Below, in pieces: positions 37,277 through 47,529 of a stretch of DNA of 64,000 bases. Position numbers and translations under genes: made by a program. This stretch comes from Jeotgalibacillus soli (GTDB taxonomy: Bacteria > Bacillota > Bacilli > Bacillales > Jeotgalibacillaceae). The notes beneath the pieces were generated by a model. The model was not told where the DNA came from and ran no database searches. It was given only the letters and a program-made list of their open reading frames with translations. The stretch is from assembly GCF_000829435.1 (NCBI RefSeq), contig NZ_JXRP01000017.1, positions 62,001 to 126,000 on the forward strand, written 5' to 3'. Each line of letters opens with the position of its first letter. Position 1 is the first letter of the stretch.

Positions 37277-38947
37277 ATGAAGAAGTTTATACCATTTTTA
37301 GCTTTAACACTTGTACTAAGTGTATTTCTTGCTGCTTGTTACGGCGGCGATAACGCTACTGAAGAAAACGGCACAAGCGATGACGCTGAATCAAGCGCAC
37401 CACAAGAATTACGTGTTATTGAAACCGCTGAAATTCCATCAATGGATACCATGCTGGCTTCAGATACAGTGAGTTTCTCAACAATGAACAACGTAATGGA
37501 AGGGCTATTCCGTCTAAATAAAGATCAGGAAGCAGTTCCTGCACTTTCTGATGGTGAGCCGGAAGTAAGCGAGGATGGCCTTGTTTACACCTTTAAAATT
37601 AAAGAGGATGCTGCATGGTCAAATGGTGAACCTGTAACAGCAAACGATTTTGTATTTGCATGGCAACGTTCATTAGACCCTGATAGCGGTTCAAGCTATG
37701 GTCCTTACTTAATGGAAGGTAAGATCAAAGGCGCTTCTGAAATTTACAATGATGGTGCGGAACCAAGTACACTTGGTGCAGTTGCAGTTGATGAAAAAAC
37801 TTTAGAAGTTACACTTGAAAAACCAATTTCTTTTTTCACTTCTCTAATGGCGTTCCCAACGTTCTATCCACAAAACCAAGCTTTTGTTGAAGAACAAGGA
37901 GATCAATTTGCAGCTAATGCAGAGTCTCTTCTATATAATGGTCCATTCGTTCTTGAAAATTGGACAGGCAATACCGCAGCAGAATGGACTTATGCTAAAA
38001 ACGAAAACTACTGGGATGCTGAAAATGTATCTTTAGAAAAAATCACATTTAATGTTGTAAAAGATCCACAAACGGCTGTTAATTCTTACGAATCTGGTGA
38101 AGCTGATATTACAAGCAAGCTATCGTCAGCATTAGTACCTCAGTACGAAGGTGACCCTAACCTTGTTTCATGGTTAGAGCCAACAATTTTCTGGATTAAA
38201 ATGAATCAACAAAATGAAGCTCTTGCAAACGAAAATATTCGTCGTGCTTTGGCACTATCAATTGATAAACAATCTTTAACAGACAATATTTTGAACAATG
38301 GTTCAATTCCAGCTAATTATTCAGTACCTAAGGAATTTGTACAAAACCCTGAAACCGGAGAAGATTTCCGCGAAGGAAATGGAGACCTTCTTGAGTATGA
38401 TCCTGAGGCTGCAAAAGAATTCTGGGCTCAAGGTCTTGCTGAGCTTGGAACTGATACGGTAGAACTTCGTTACCTAGGTGGAGACACAGATACAGCGAAG
38501 TTAACGGATGAGTTCATTATTGATCAGCTGCAAACAAATCTTGAAGGCTTAACAGTAAATCTTGAAAGTGTACCATTTAGTGTACGTCTTGAAAGAGATA
38601 CATCAATGGATTATGATCTTCAGTTTGCTGGTTGGGGACCAGATTATCTAGATCCTATTTCTTTCTCTGATCTTTGGATTACAGATGGCGGAAACAACCA
38701 CATGGCTTACTCAAGTGAAGCATACGATAAATTGCTGAAGGATGCTGAATCAACTTTAGCGAATGATCCAGCTGCTCGTTTTGCTGCTCTTCAAGAAGCT
38801 GAGCGTGTGCTGTTAGAAGAGGATGCAGCAATTATCCCTGTTTACCAGCGCCAAGCTAACATTCTTGTTAATGAAAAAGTTGACGGATTTACTTATCACT
38901 TTGTAGGTCCTGAGTACAGCTACTTCCCAATTTCAATTAACGAATAA
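37277..38947 (+). CDS. oppA: Oligopeptide-binding lipoprotein OppA
   Basis: A 556-residue family 5 solute-binding protein. The signal peptide ends in the lipobox LSVFLAACYG, followed by an acidic linker. The mature part contains ETAEIPSMDTMLASDTVSF, AWSNGEPVTANDFVFAWQRS and GWGPDYLDPISFSDLW, which are characteristic of Bacillus OppA. An AAGGGGGCC ribosome site lies upstream. OppA binds peptides of several residues, including signalling peptides in B. subtilis. It is the first gene of oppABCDF and is separated from oppB by a hairpin. Confidence 0.94.
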   Translation: MKKFIPFLALTLVLSVFLAACYGGDNATEENGTSDDAESSAPQELRVIETAEIPSMDTMLASDTVSFSTMNNVMEGLFRLNKDQEAVPALSDGEPEVSEDGLVYTFKIKEDAAWSNGEPVTANDFVFAWQRSLDPDSGSSYGPYLMEGKIKGASEIYNDGAEPSTLGAVAVDEKTLEVTLEKPISFFTSLMAFPTFYPQNQAFVEEQGDQFAANAESLLYNGPFVLENWTGNTAAEWTYAKNENYWDAENVSLEKITFNVVKDPQTAVNSYESGEADITSKLSSALVPQYEGDPNLVSWLEPTIFWIKMNQQNEALANENIRRALALSIDKQSLTDNILNNGSIPANYSVPKEFVQNPETGEDFREGNGDLLEYDPEAAKEFWAQGLAELGTDTVELRYLGGDTDTAKLTDEFIIDQLQTNLEGLTVNLESVPFSVRLERDTSMDYDLQFAGWGPDYLDPISFSDLWITDGGNNHMAYSSEAYDKLLKDAESTLANDPAARFAALQEAERVLLEEDAAIIPVYQRQANILVNEKVDGFTYHFVGPEYSYFPISINE

Positions 38948-38993
38948 GAATGGTTCAAACCAGTTATTAAGTCAATATTGGATAATTAGAGGG

Positions 38994-39028
38994 AAGAGAG
39001 AGTATATCAATCAAAATACTCTCTTTTT
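38994..39028 (+). terminator. Intercistronic hairpin between oppA and oppB
   Basis: AAGAGAGAGTAT (38994-39005) pairs with ATACTCTCTT (39016-39025), followed by TTTCT. It resembles a leaky terminator that would let oppA be made in excess over the membrane and ATPase subunits. Confidence 0.7.
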
Positions 39029-39092
39029 CTCCGTTATCCGAATTATCAAATTACGGAGAATTATATGACGTTTTAAGAATGGAGGTATTTTA

Positions 39093-40022
39093 ATGTGGAA
39101 GTATTTGCTTAAGCGAGTGATTTTAATGCTGATTACTCTATTTCTTATAGCTTCTTTAACATTTTTTCTTATGAAGCTGATTCCAGGATCTCCGTTTTCA
39201 GCAGCGAGTAAGTTATCAGAATCACAGCTTGCGATTATGAATGCAAAGTACGGACTTGATCAACCGATTCCTATCCAATATGCAAACTACATGATCAACA
39301 TCCTAAAAGGGGATCTGGGTATTTCTTTCCAATTTAATAATACAGATGTAACTCAATTAATTATGAACCGTGTGGGACCTTCAGCTACTTTGGGTCTGCA
39401 AGCGATGATTTTTGGTACCATTTTTGGCATTTTCCTTGGAGTGATTGCTGCTCTAAGACAAAACACATGGCTTGATTATGGATCTACACTAGTTGCAGTT
39501 TTAGGAAAATCGATTCCATCATTCGTTTTTGCCGCTATGCTGCAATACTATATTGCGGTTAAACTCGGATTGCTTCCAGTCGCTTTTTGGCGTGGGTGGG
39601 AATATTCAATATTGCCAACCATCGCACTTTCCATTTTCCCAATTTCCATTGCCGCCCGTTTTATGAGAACAGAAATGGTTGAGGTTATGGGCTCTGACTA
39701 TATCACGTTAGCGCGAGCAAAAGGTGCATCTTCTTTTGAAGTTGCGTTCAAGCACGCACTGCGCAACGCGTTGATTCCGGTTATTACGGTGCTAGGTCCA
39801 TTAGCAGTAAGTTTGATGACTGGTTCGCTTGTAGTTGAACGAGTTTTTGCAATCCCTGGGCTGGGTGAACAATTTGTTAAATCCATTCAGGTAAGTGATT
39901 ATCCAGTGATTATGGGAACTACTCTTCTATTTGCTGCGTTATTTATCTTTATTATCCTGGTGGTTGATATTTTATACAGTATTATTGATCCTCGTATCAG
40001 ATTGTCAGGGGGGAAAAATTGA
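39093..40022 (+). CDS. oppB: Oligopeptide ABC transporter permease OppB
   Basis: A 309-residue permease with six membrane segments. It begins MWKYLLKRVILMLITLFLIA and has the contact loop YITLARAKGASSFEVAFKH near residue 205. A GGAGGT site lies eight bases before the ATG. Its end overlaps the oppC start by four bases. Confidence 0.93.
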   Translation: MWKYLLKRVILMLITLFLIASLTFFLMKLIPGSPFSAASKLSESQLAIMNAKYGLDQPIPIQYANYMINILKGDLGISFQFNNTDVTQLIMNRVGPSATLGLQAMIFGTIFGIFLGVIAALRQNTWLDYGSTLVAVLGKSIPSFVFAAMLQYYIAVKLGLLPVAFWRGWEYSILPTIALSIFPISIAARFMRTEMVEVMGSDYITLARAKGASSFEVAFKHALRNALIPVITVLGPLAVSLMTGSLVVERVFAIPGLGEQFVKSIQVSDYPVIMGTTLLFAALFIFIILVVDILYSIIDPRIRLSGGKN

Positions 40023-41053
40023 TGGTGAATCATCCAGAAAAACGTTTCCCGAAAGAAATGTTTGAACCTGCACAAATAGATCAATCTTTGATTGAAAAAA
40101 TTGAAAAGCCAAGCCTGAGCTTTTGGCAAGATGCATGGCTGCGTGTCCGTAAAAATAAAGCGGCGATTGTCAGCTTAGTACTATTAATTTTATTAATATT
40201 TATGGCGTTAGTTGGCCCATTTTTAAGTGGTTATGATGGCGAAGTTCAAAGAGCAGAACATTCTAATCTGCCTCCGAGAATTGCCGCGCTAGAAAACATA
40301 AGCTGGTTACCCTTTGATGGTACATTAACGAGCCGTAACGGTGATACTTTAACTCCTTATGAAGATAAAAGAATTGAAGAATACTATTGGTTCGGTACAG
40401 ATGGACTGGGAAGAGACCTTTTCACTAGACTATGGGAAGGTGTACAAATTTCATTATTAATCGCATTTTTAGCTACAGCGCTTGACATGATTGTCGGGGT
40501 ATCTTATGGTGCAATTTCAGGATATTTTGGTGGCAGAGTTGACAGTGCTATGCAGCGTGTTATTGAAATTCTTAACGGAATTCCTAATCTTGTCATTGTT
40601 ATCTTACTGATTCTTGTATTAGAGCCAGGGATTCTTTCCATTACCTTAGCCTTGGCGATAACAGGATGGACGACGATGGCCAGGGTGGTTCGAGGCCAAG
40701 TGTTAAAAATGAAAAATCAGGAATTTGCTCTTGCGTCAAAAACGTTAGGTGCAACAGATTTGCGAATTATTTTTAGACACTTATTACCGAATATGGTTGG
40801 TGTAATTATCATTAATACAATGTTCACAATTCCGAACGCAATTTTCTTCGAAGCATTTTTAAGCTTTATTGGACTTGGTCTGCAGCCGCCGGATGCTTCT
40901 TTAGGTACGCTAATTGAAGAAGGCTTTAAAGTAATGCTTCTATACCCGTACCAATTGCTGTTTCCTTCGATCGTGATCAGTTTGTTAATGATTACATTTA
41001 ATCTGCTCGCAGATGGACTGCGCGACGCGTTTGATCCAAAAATGAGAGACTAA
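40019..41053 (+). CDS. oppC: Oligopeptide ABC transporter permease OppC
   Basis: A 344-residue permease. After the N-terminal FWQDAWLRVRKNKAAIVSLV segment there is a long external loop (about residues 70-120) ending WFGTDGLGRDLFTRLWEGVQ, and the contact motif EFALASKTLGATDLRIIFRH near residue 240. It overlaps oppB and is followed closely by oppD, so the operon is tightly packed here. Confidence 0.92.
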   Translation: MMVNHPEKRFPKEMFEPAQIDQSLIEKIEKPSLSFWQDAWLRVRKNKAAIVSLVLLILLIFMALVGPFLSGYDGEVQRAEHSNLPPRIAALENISWLPFDGTLTSRNGDTLTPYEDKRIEEYYWFGTDGLGRDLFTRLWEGVQISLLIAFLATALDMIVGVSYGAISGYFGGRVDSAMQRVIEILNGIPNLVIVILLILVLEPGILSITLALAITGWTTMARVVRGQVLKMKNQEFALASKTLGATDLRIIFRHLLPNMVGVIIINTMFTIPNAIFFEAFLSFIGLGLQPPDASLGTLIEEGFKVMLLYPYQLLFPSIVISLLMITFNLLADGLRDAFDPKMRD

Positions 41054-41068
41054 AGGCTGGTGGGAAGT

Positions 41069-42124
41069 ATGAAAAACATTCTAGAAGTGCAAGATTTAAC
41101 GATTTCATTTCATACATTCGCTGGAGAAGTACAAGCGATTCGTGGAGTGAATTTTGAATTAAAAAAAGGTGAGACACTCGCTATCGTTGGAGAATCTGGA
41201 TCTGGAAAATCCGTAACAACGAAATCAATTATGCGTCTTCTTCCGAAATCTAACTCCGAAATCAAAGCAGGCAGCCAAATATTATTTGAAGGAAAAAATT
41301 TGGCTGAGCTATCAGATAAAGAAATGGAAAAAATTCGGGGGAAAGAAATTTCAATGATTTTTCAGGATCCTATGACATCATTGAACCCAACAATGAAAAT
41401 TGGGAAACAAATCGCTGAACCTTTGATTAAACATCAAAAGGTTTCTAAGCAGCAGGCGAAAGAGCGTGCGTTAGAGCTGTTGAAGCTTGTAGGGCTTCCT
41501 CAACCAGAAAAGAGGATTAATCAATATCCTCACCAATTTTCTGGTGGACAAAGACAGAGGATTGTTATCGCTGTGGCGTTAGCCTGCAATCCCAAAATAC
41601 TAATAGCGGACGAGCCGACTACAGCATTAGACGTAACCATTCAGGCACAAATCCTTGATTTAATGAAGAATCTTCAGAAGAAAATTGATACATCCATTAT
41701 TTTTATTACACATGATCTTGGTGTAGTAGCTAATGTGGCAGACCGTGTGGCAGTAATGTATGGGGGGAAAATCATTGAAGTGGGTACTGTAGATGAAATT
41801 TTCTACAATCCTCAGCATCCTTATACATGGGGACTCATAAGTTCAATGCCGAGCTTAGATACAATGGATGAGAATTTATATGCGATTCCTGGTACACCGC
41901 CTGATTTATTAAATCCTCCAAAAGGAGATGCATTTGCGGTCCGCAATGAGTACGCAATGAATATTGATTTGCTAGAAGAACCGCCAATGTTTAAAGTGTC
42001 CGACACTCATTATGCAGCAACTTGGCTTTTACATCCGGATGCACCGAAAGTAGATCCTCCTGTGGCTGTTAAACGCAGACAAAATAAATTCCCTGAAATG
42101 AATTCTGTAAAGGGGGGAAAGTAA
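41069..42124 (+). CDS. oppD: Oligopeptide ABC transporter ATPase OppD
   Basis: A 351-residue ABC ATPase. Walker A is GESGSGKSVTT, the signature is QFSGGQRQRIVIA and Walker B is ILIADEPTTALDVT. The C-terminal domain has GDAFAVRNEYAMNIDLLEEPP and lacks the cysteine motif present in AppD and AppF, as is usual for Bacillus OppD. I prefer the ATG at 41069 (MKNILEVQDLT) over the GTG-type start nine bases upstream. oppF starts directly after its stop. Confidence 0.92.
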   Translation: MKNILEVQDLTISFHTFAGEVQAIRGVNFELKKGETLAIVGESGSGKSVTTKSIMRLLPKSNSEIKAGSQILFEGKNLAELSDKEMEKIRGKEISMIFQDPMTSLNPTMKIGKQIAEPLIKHQKVSKQQAKERALELLKLVGLPQPEKRINQYPHQFSGGQRQRIVIAVALACNPKILIADEPTTALDVTIQAQILDLMKNLQKKIDTSIIFITHDLGVVANVADRVAVMYGGKIIEVGTVDEIFYNPQHPYTWGLISSMPSLDTMDENLYAIPGTPPDLLNPPKGDAFAVRNEYAMNIDLLEEPPMFKVSDTHYAATWLLHPDAPKVDPPVAVKRRQNKFPEMNSVKGGK

Positions 42125-43069
42125 ATGGCAGAAAAGTTATTGGAAATCAATGATTTGAAGCTTTATTTCAACAAAGGTACTGCAAATGAAGTGCGTGCTG
42201 TTGACGGCATCAGCTTTGATATTTATAAAGGAGAAACGCTTGGTTTAGTCGGTGAGTCCGGCTGCGGTAAGTCAACAACCGGCAGGACGATTATTCGACT
42301 TTACAATGCAACTGACGGAGAAGTGCTTTATAAAGGTGAAAATGTTCATAAAGCGAAAAATAAAGCACAGCTGCTGAAATTTAACCGTACGATGCAAATG
42401 ATTTTCCAGGATCCTTATGCTTCCCTAAATCCTAGGATGAAGGTTTTAGACATTATAGCAGAAGGTATTGATCTTCATGGGTTAGCTAAATCAAAGGAAG
42501 AGCGTACAAAAAAGGTCCACGAGCTGCTTGAAACGGTTGGTTTAAATCGTGAGCATGCCGGACGCTATCCACATGAATTTTCAGGTGGTCAAAGACAGCG
42601 TATTGGTATTGCACGTGCACTGGCTGTTGACCCGGAATTTATCATTGCTGATGAACCGATTTCTGCGCTGGATGTATCAATCCAGGCTCAGGTAGTAAAT
42701 CTTTTGAAAAAACTTCAGCGTGAAAAGGGTTTAACCTATCTGTTTATTGCCCATGATCTATCAATGGTAAAATATATCAGTGACCGTATTGGTGTTATGT
42801 ATTTTGGGCGTCTTGTGGAGCTTGCGACAAGTGAGCAACTGTATAACAACCCTTTGCATCCATATACAAAGTCTTTATTATCAGCGATTCCGCTGCCTGA
42901 TCCTATATATGAACGCAATCGTAAAAGGGTAGCCTATGATCCGGCCAGCCATCAGTACACAGACCAAGAAGATGTGAAAATGCGTGAAGTCACACCAGGT
43001 CACTTTGTTCTCTGTTCTGAAAAAGAATACCTAGAGATGAAGAAGACTTCCAGCGTAACTACTGAGTAA
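42125..43069 (+). CDS. oppF: Oligopeptide ABC transporter ATPase OppF
   Basis: A 314-residue ABC ATPase. Walker A is GESGCGKSTTGR, the signature is EFSGGQRQRIGIA and Walker B is FIIADEPISALDVS. The C-terminal VTPGHFVLCSEKEY is typical of OppF. The AGGGGGGAAA ribosome site lies in the end of oppD. It completes oppABCDF and is followed by a terminator. Confidence 0.93.
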   Translation: MAEKLLEINDLKLYFNKGTANEVRAVDGISFDIYKGETLGLVGESGCGKSTTGRTIIRLYNATDGEVLYKGENVHKAKNKAQLLKFNRTMQMIFQDPYASLNPRMKVLDIIAEGIDLHGLAKSKEERTKKVHELLETVGLNREHAGRYPHEFSGGQRQRIGIARALAVDPEFIIADEPISALDVSIQAQVVNLLKKLQREKGLTYLFIAHDLSMVKYISDRIGVMYFGRLVELATSEQLYNNPLHPYTKSLLSAIPLPDPIYERNRKRVAYDPASHQYTDQEDVKMREVTPGHFVLCSEKEYLEMKKTSSVTTE

Positions 43070-43114
43070 TTGTTTGCCAAAAAACGTACTGTTTTAACAT
43101 TCAATGTTAATAAA

Positions 43115-43155
43115 TTTATCCACCAGGGAATTATTACCGGGTGGATATTTTTTTG
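43115..43155 (+). terminator. Terminator of the opp operon
   Basis: TATCCACC (43117-43124) and GGTGGATA (43140-43147) form the stem, followed by TTTTTTTTG. The stretch from here to 43361 holds no gene I can support. Confidence 0.8.
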
Positions 43156-43361
43156 TAAGGAGATGGGGATATCCTGAAAACTCTGGCCTTGCATTGAGAA
43201 ATACCGGCTATTAGCTAGAGGTATATGATATTTACTAGCAATGTACAAGGTTCTTTAAGTCGTTAATTTACTTGCTTAAAAGATAGCCTCTTTTTTTTGT
43301 CAGAAATATGAGGTTAGCGCATAGGATAGGACAAGACGTTCTTACATAATGAGGTGAATAC

Positions 43362-43568
43362 ATGTTCTATCGCTTAACAGTTTATCTGGTAGGATTTATC
43401 ATGCTGTGCATGGGAACCATTCATAGTGCAGTGTATTTAAATTTAATTCCTTCTGGGTATACCATATCGGAATATTTTCTGTTTATTTTTAGTCACATAG
43501 AAACGTACGGCATTCCAATAGGTGCCATCCTAATTCAATTGTCGACTATTCAAAAAAAAGCTGATTGA
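43362..43568 (+). CDS. Small membrane protein of unknown function
   Basis: A 68-residue protein with two hydrophobic segments (about residues 5-28 and 40-60), beginning MFYRLTVYLVGFIMLCMGTI and ending in a short charged tail, QKKAD. I do not recognise the family with confidence. Support for being real: a GAGGTG ribosome site seven bases before the ATG, and a strong terminator overlapping the stop codon. It lies between the opp operon and an IS4 remnant. Confidence 0.65.
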   Translation: MFYRLTVYLVGFIMLCMGTIHSAVYLNLIPSGYTISEYFLFIFSHIETYGIPIGAILIQLSTIQKKAD

Positions 43569-43603
43569 TTCACATGTTATAAATGTGAACCAATCAGCTT
43601 TAT
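43557..43603 (+). terminator. Terminator of the 68-residue ORF
   Basis: AAAGCTGATTG and CAATCAGCTTT pair as the outer stem, with TTCACAT/ATGTGAA as an inner stem. A and T runs flank it. Confidence 0.82.
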
Positions 43604-43745
43604 CATTGTAGTATCACTAGTGTTGCACTAATTAAATTTAACTATTTTAAATATTCAATTTTATTATTTTATACAAAGAAAAAGTTCTTTATAATGGATA
43701 AATCAGGTGACAACCCGTCCAAATCCACTAAAAAAGGACTCAAAC

Positions 43746-44414
43746 ATGGACAATATTACACGAAAAACTTCATTTGGACAATGATTTTCACCAATAAATC
43801 TTCCTCTTTTTGAAGAAAATGTGAAAACGTTAAAAATAGATGTCTATACGAAAAAATTAACGACAGAGTCATTTTCAAAATTACTGCTTTTTGCGCAGCT
43901 GCAAGAAATAAAAAGTCTGCATGAACTGAGCGATGGTCTTTTCGATGACCAGCTTCAAAAAGAAATCGAGCTTGATTCAATCAGTATTTCACAGTTGCAC
44001 GGCGCTTAAATGGGGTGAATCCAGATCTTTTTCAACGGCTTTTCCTTGACCTGGTATCACAAATTCATGCCAAACACACGATACAAAACTCGTCATGCCA
44101 TTAAAATCATTGATTCAAGCACTTTGCCCCTTAATTTAACAAATCATAGATGGGCAAAATTCCGGAAAACAAAGGCGGGTGTGAAGGTGCATTTACGCCT
44201 TGTGTTCGTGGAAAAGGGAGTATCTTACCCTGAAAAAGCCGTTATGAACACGGCAAAAGAACATCTTTGTGGTCAGCTTGAAATCATGGTGGATGACAAA
44301 GCATGCATCTATGTGTTTGATCGCATGACAGATGATGGCTATTTTTTTCTTTCAAGATTACGGAAAATGTCGTCGTCATTTAGGTCTAATTATAAATATA
44401 ATCCAAATGGATAG
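43746..44414 (+). pseudogene. IS4-family transposase remnant
   Basis: Pieces of an IS4Bsu1-like transposase: MDNITRKTSFGQ then a TGA, FSPINLPLFEENVKTLKID, LLLFAQLQEIKSLHELSDGL, a frame-shifted NPDLFQRLFLDLVSQIHAKH near 44005-44070, then IKIIDSSTLPLNLTNHRWAKF and RKTKAGVKVHLRLVF. At least one nonsense codon (43782-43784) and frameshifts near 44000 and 44070 break it, and the C-terminal part after FDRMTDDGYFFLSRLRK is missing. It is dead. It marks a spot where the order of opp and trpS differs from B. subtilis. Confidence 0.88.
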
Positions 44415-44514
44415 AACCACCTTTGATTGGGTATTTCTATTTTTGGCTCTAAACTAAAAAATATTTCGACTGAAAATTCAGCTATTATTTATGCTTACTA
44501 GTGAAGTAGTATAA

Positions 44515-45832
<1,318 letters not shown>

Positions 45833-45838
45833 CTATCC

Positions 45839-45867
45839 ATTATAACCAGGCAGGGAATAGGAATCAA
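45839..45867 (-). promoter_or_regulatory. trpS promoter
   Basis: On the minus strand TTGATT (45862-45867) and TATAAT (45839-45844) are separated by exactly 17 bases, and the predicted start at about 45832 opens the T-box leader. Confidence 0.8.
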
Positions 45868-46056
45868 GATTTATTGCCAATAGGGTATTATGTCACGTTT
45901 TCTAGAGGGAAAAGCTTGATGTGCTTGAAAATATTGTGTCTTTAACCAACAATTTTTATAAAATCATTGAAACGCCCTTTTCAAGTGATTCCATAACTTG
46001 TTAGAATAAGAGAGTACATATGATGTGCGGAAATAAACGAGTAGGAGAGATAAGCA

Positions 46057-47265
46057 GTGGCGCTGAAACAATTTTTCGCATCAATTGGAGCGGTAGTGAT
46101 ATTAACATTACCATTCCACACATCCGTTCAGGCAGAAGGATCAGATTCATCAACTGCTGAGCAGCATCAGCACAGAGAAACCGTTCATCCAGCAAAGGAA
46201 TTTCCTAGTTCTATGCCGAGATTTGTCTATGATTCCGGACTGACGTTTGAATATCCAGATGCGGTTCGCGGTATTTATGTGACAGGTCACTCTGCTGGTG
46301 GAGCACGTTTTGATACACTGGTTGATCTCATGAATTCAACAGATCTTAATGCAATGGTCATCGATATTAAGGATGACTTCGGTTACTTAACATACGTGCC
46401 GGAAGAAGGTTCTAAATTTGAGAATATAGGACAACCGTATATCTCAGATCCAAGAGCCATGTTAGAGGTAATGGAACAAAACGAGATTTATCCCATTGCA
46501 CGTGTTGTTGTTTTTAAAGACACAGTACTAGCTGAAGAAAGACCAGATTTATCATTCGTTGACAATGGCCAGGTTTGGGCAAATGGACGAGGCGAATCTT
46601 TTGTCAATCCATTCTCAAAAGAAGTATGGGATTACAATGTTGAGATTGCGATTGAAGCGGCGAAGATGGGCTTCAAAGAAATCCAGTTTGATTACGTACG
46701 TTTTCCTGAAGGCTTTGAAACAAGAGACACAACGCTGCAATATGATTTAGGGGAATATGGCGGTTCGGAATACGATGATACACAGCGCCGAGTTGAAGCG
46801 GTAACAGACTTTGTCGAGTATGCTTCTGAGCAGCTTAAAACTTATGATGTAGAGGTTTCTGTTGATATCTTCGGCTATTCGGCTACTTTGCCTGAAGCGC
46901 CAGGAATTGGTCAAAATTTCAATAAAATTTCTGAGCATGTGGACGTTATTTCATCCATGATTTATCCAAGTCATTGGACTTCTTATTTCGGGATTGATAA
47001 GCCTGACTTGGAGCCGTATAAGCTTGTAAGTGAGTATGCTAAGGTTGAAAATGCTAAGTTAGCGGAATTAGAAGAACCACCAGTCTCTAGACCATGGCTG
47101 CAGGATTTTACTGCTTCTTATTTAGGCGCAGGAAATTATATGGTGTATGGTCCAGCAGAGGTAGAGGCTCAAATTAAGGCGTTAGCTGATAACGGCATAC
47201 ACGAATACCTATTATGGAATGCGGGCAATACGTATACAACAGAGGGTGTAGATTTTACACCTTAA
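46057..47265 (+). CDS. Secreted putative glycoside hydrolase (DUF4015)
   Basis: A 402-residue protein with an N-terminal signal peptide (about residues 1-26, ending SVQAEG) followed by a short His/Glu-rich linker. The rest matches the DUF4015 putative glycosyl-hydrolase domain: VRGIYVTGHSAGGARFDTL, NAMVIDIKDDFGYLTY, GFKEIQFDYVRFPEG, DIFGYSAT and HEYLLWNAGNTYT. A TIM-barrel hydrolase acting on cell-wall or exopolysaccharide is plausible, but no substrate is known to me. It starts at GTG with TAGGAGAG nine bases upstream. It is divergent from trpS and lies between it and yjbC, where B. subtilis has other genes. Confidence 0.83.
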   Translation: MALKQFFASIGAVVILTLPFHTSVQAEGSDSSTAEQHQHRETVHPAKEFPSSMPRFVYDSGLTFEYPDAVRGIYVTGHSAGGARFDTLVDLMNSTDLNAMVIDIKDDFGYLTYVPEEGSKFENIGQPYISDPRAMLEVMEQNEIYPIARVVVFKDTVLAEERPDLSFVDNGQVWANGRGESFVNPFSKEVWDYNVEIAIEAAKMGFKEIQFDYVRFPEGFETRDTTLQYDLGEYGGSEYDDTQRRVEAVTDFVEYASEQLKTYDVEVSVDIFGYSATLPEAPGIGQNFNKISEHVDVISSMIYPSHWTSYFGIDKPDLEPYKLVSEYAKVENAKLAELEEPPVSRPWLQDFTASYLGAGNYMVYGPAEVEAQIKALADNGIHEYLLWNAGNTYTTEGVDFTP

Positions 47266-47336
47266 AGTAGCGATCTAAATTCACTTCACTGGCGGCTCAG
47301 GAAATGAGCCGCTTTTTTGTTTTGGCTAAGTTATAG

Positions 47337-47386
47337 ATCATTGTTGATTTTTGGACGATGTTGATTGGAGCGGAAATCAACTGGCA
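47337..47386. repeat. Dispersed palindromic repeat, copy C (short)
   Basis: ATCATTGTTGATTTTTGGAC followed by GATGTTGATTGGAGCGG matches the left end of copies A and B. It then closes at once with AATCAAC, making a small hairpin with GTTGATT. The GC-rich core and right end are missing, so this looks like a deleted or solo-end derivative. The rest of 47266-47529 holds a short hairpin after the DUF4015 gene (GCGGCTC/GAGCCGC) and no gene. Confidence 0.65.
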
Positions 47387-47529
47387 TGTTTTACAGAGCC
47401 TTTGTTTTAATCGTAAATAATCAGGGTATTGAAACATTCGGTTAGTACAATACTACACATACCTCAGCTCCTCGCATTTAATTAACTATTTCAAACCATT
47501 GATTTCGAAAAAGAGAAAGGAGGGTCGAC

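Noticed and set aside
44386-44514. Possible intact 3' end of the IS4 element
   Set aside because: After the RLRK stretch the sequence no longer resembles a transposase and no terminal inverted repeat pairs with the left side, so the element appears truncated.
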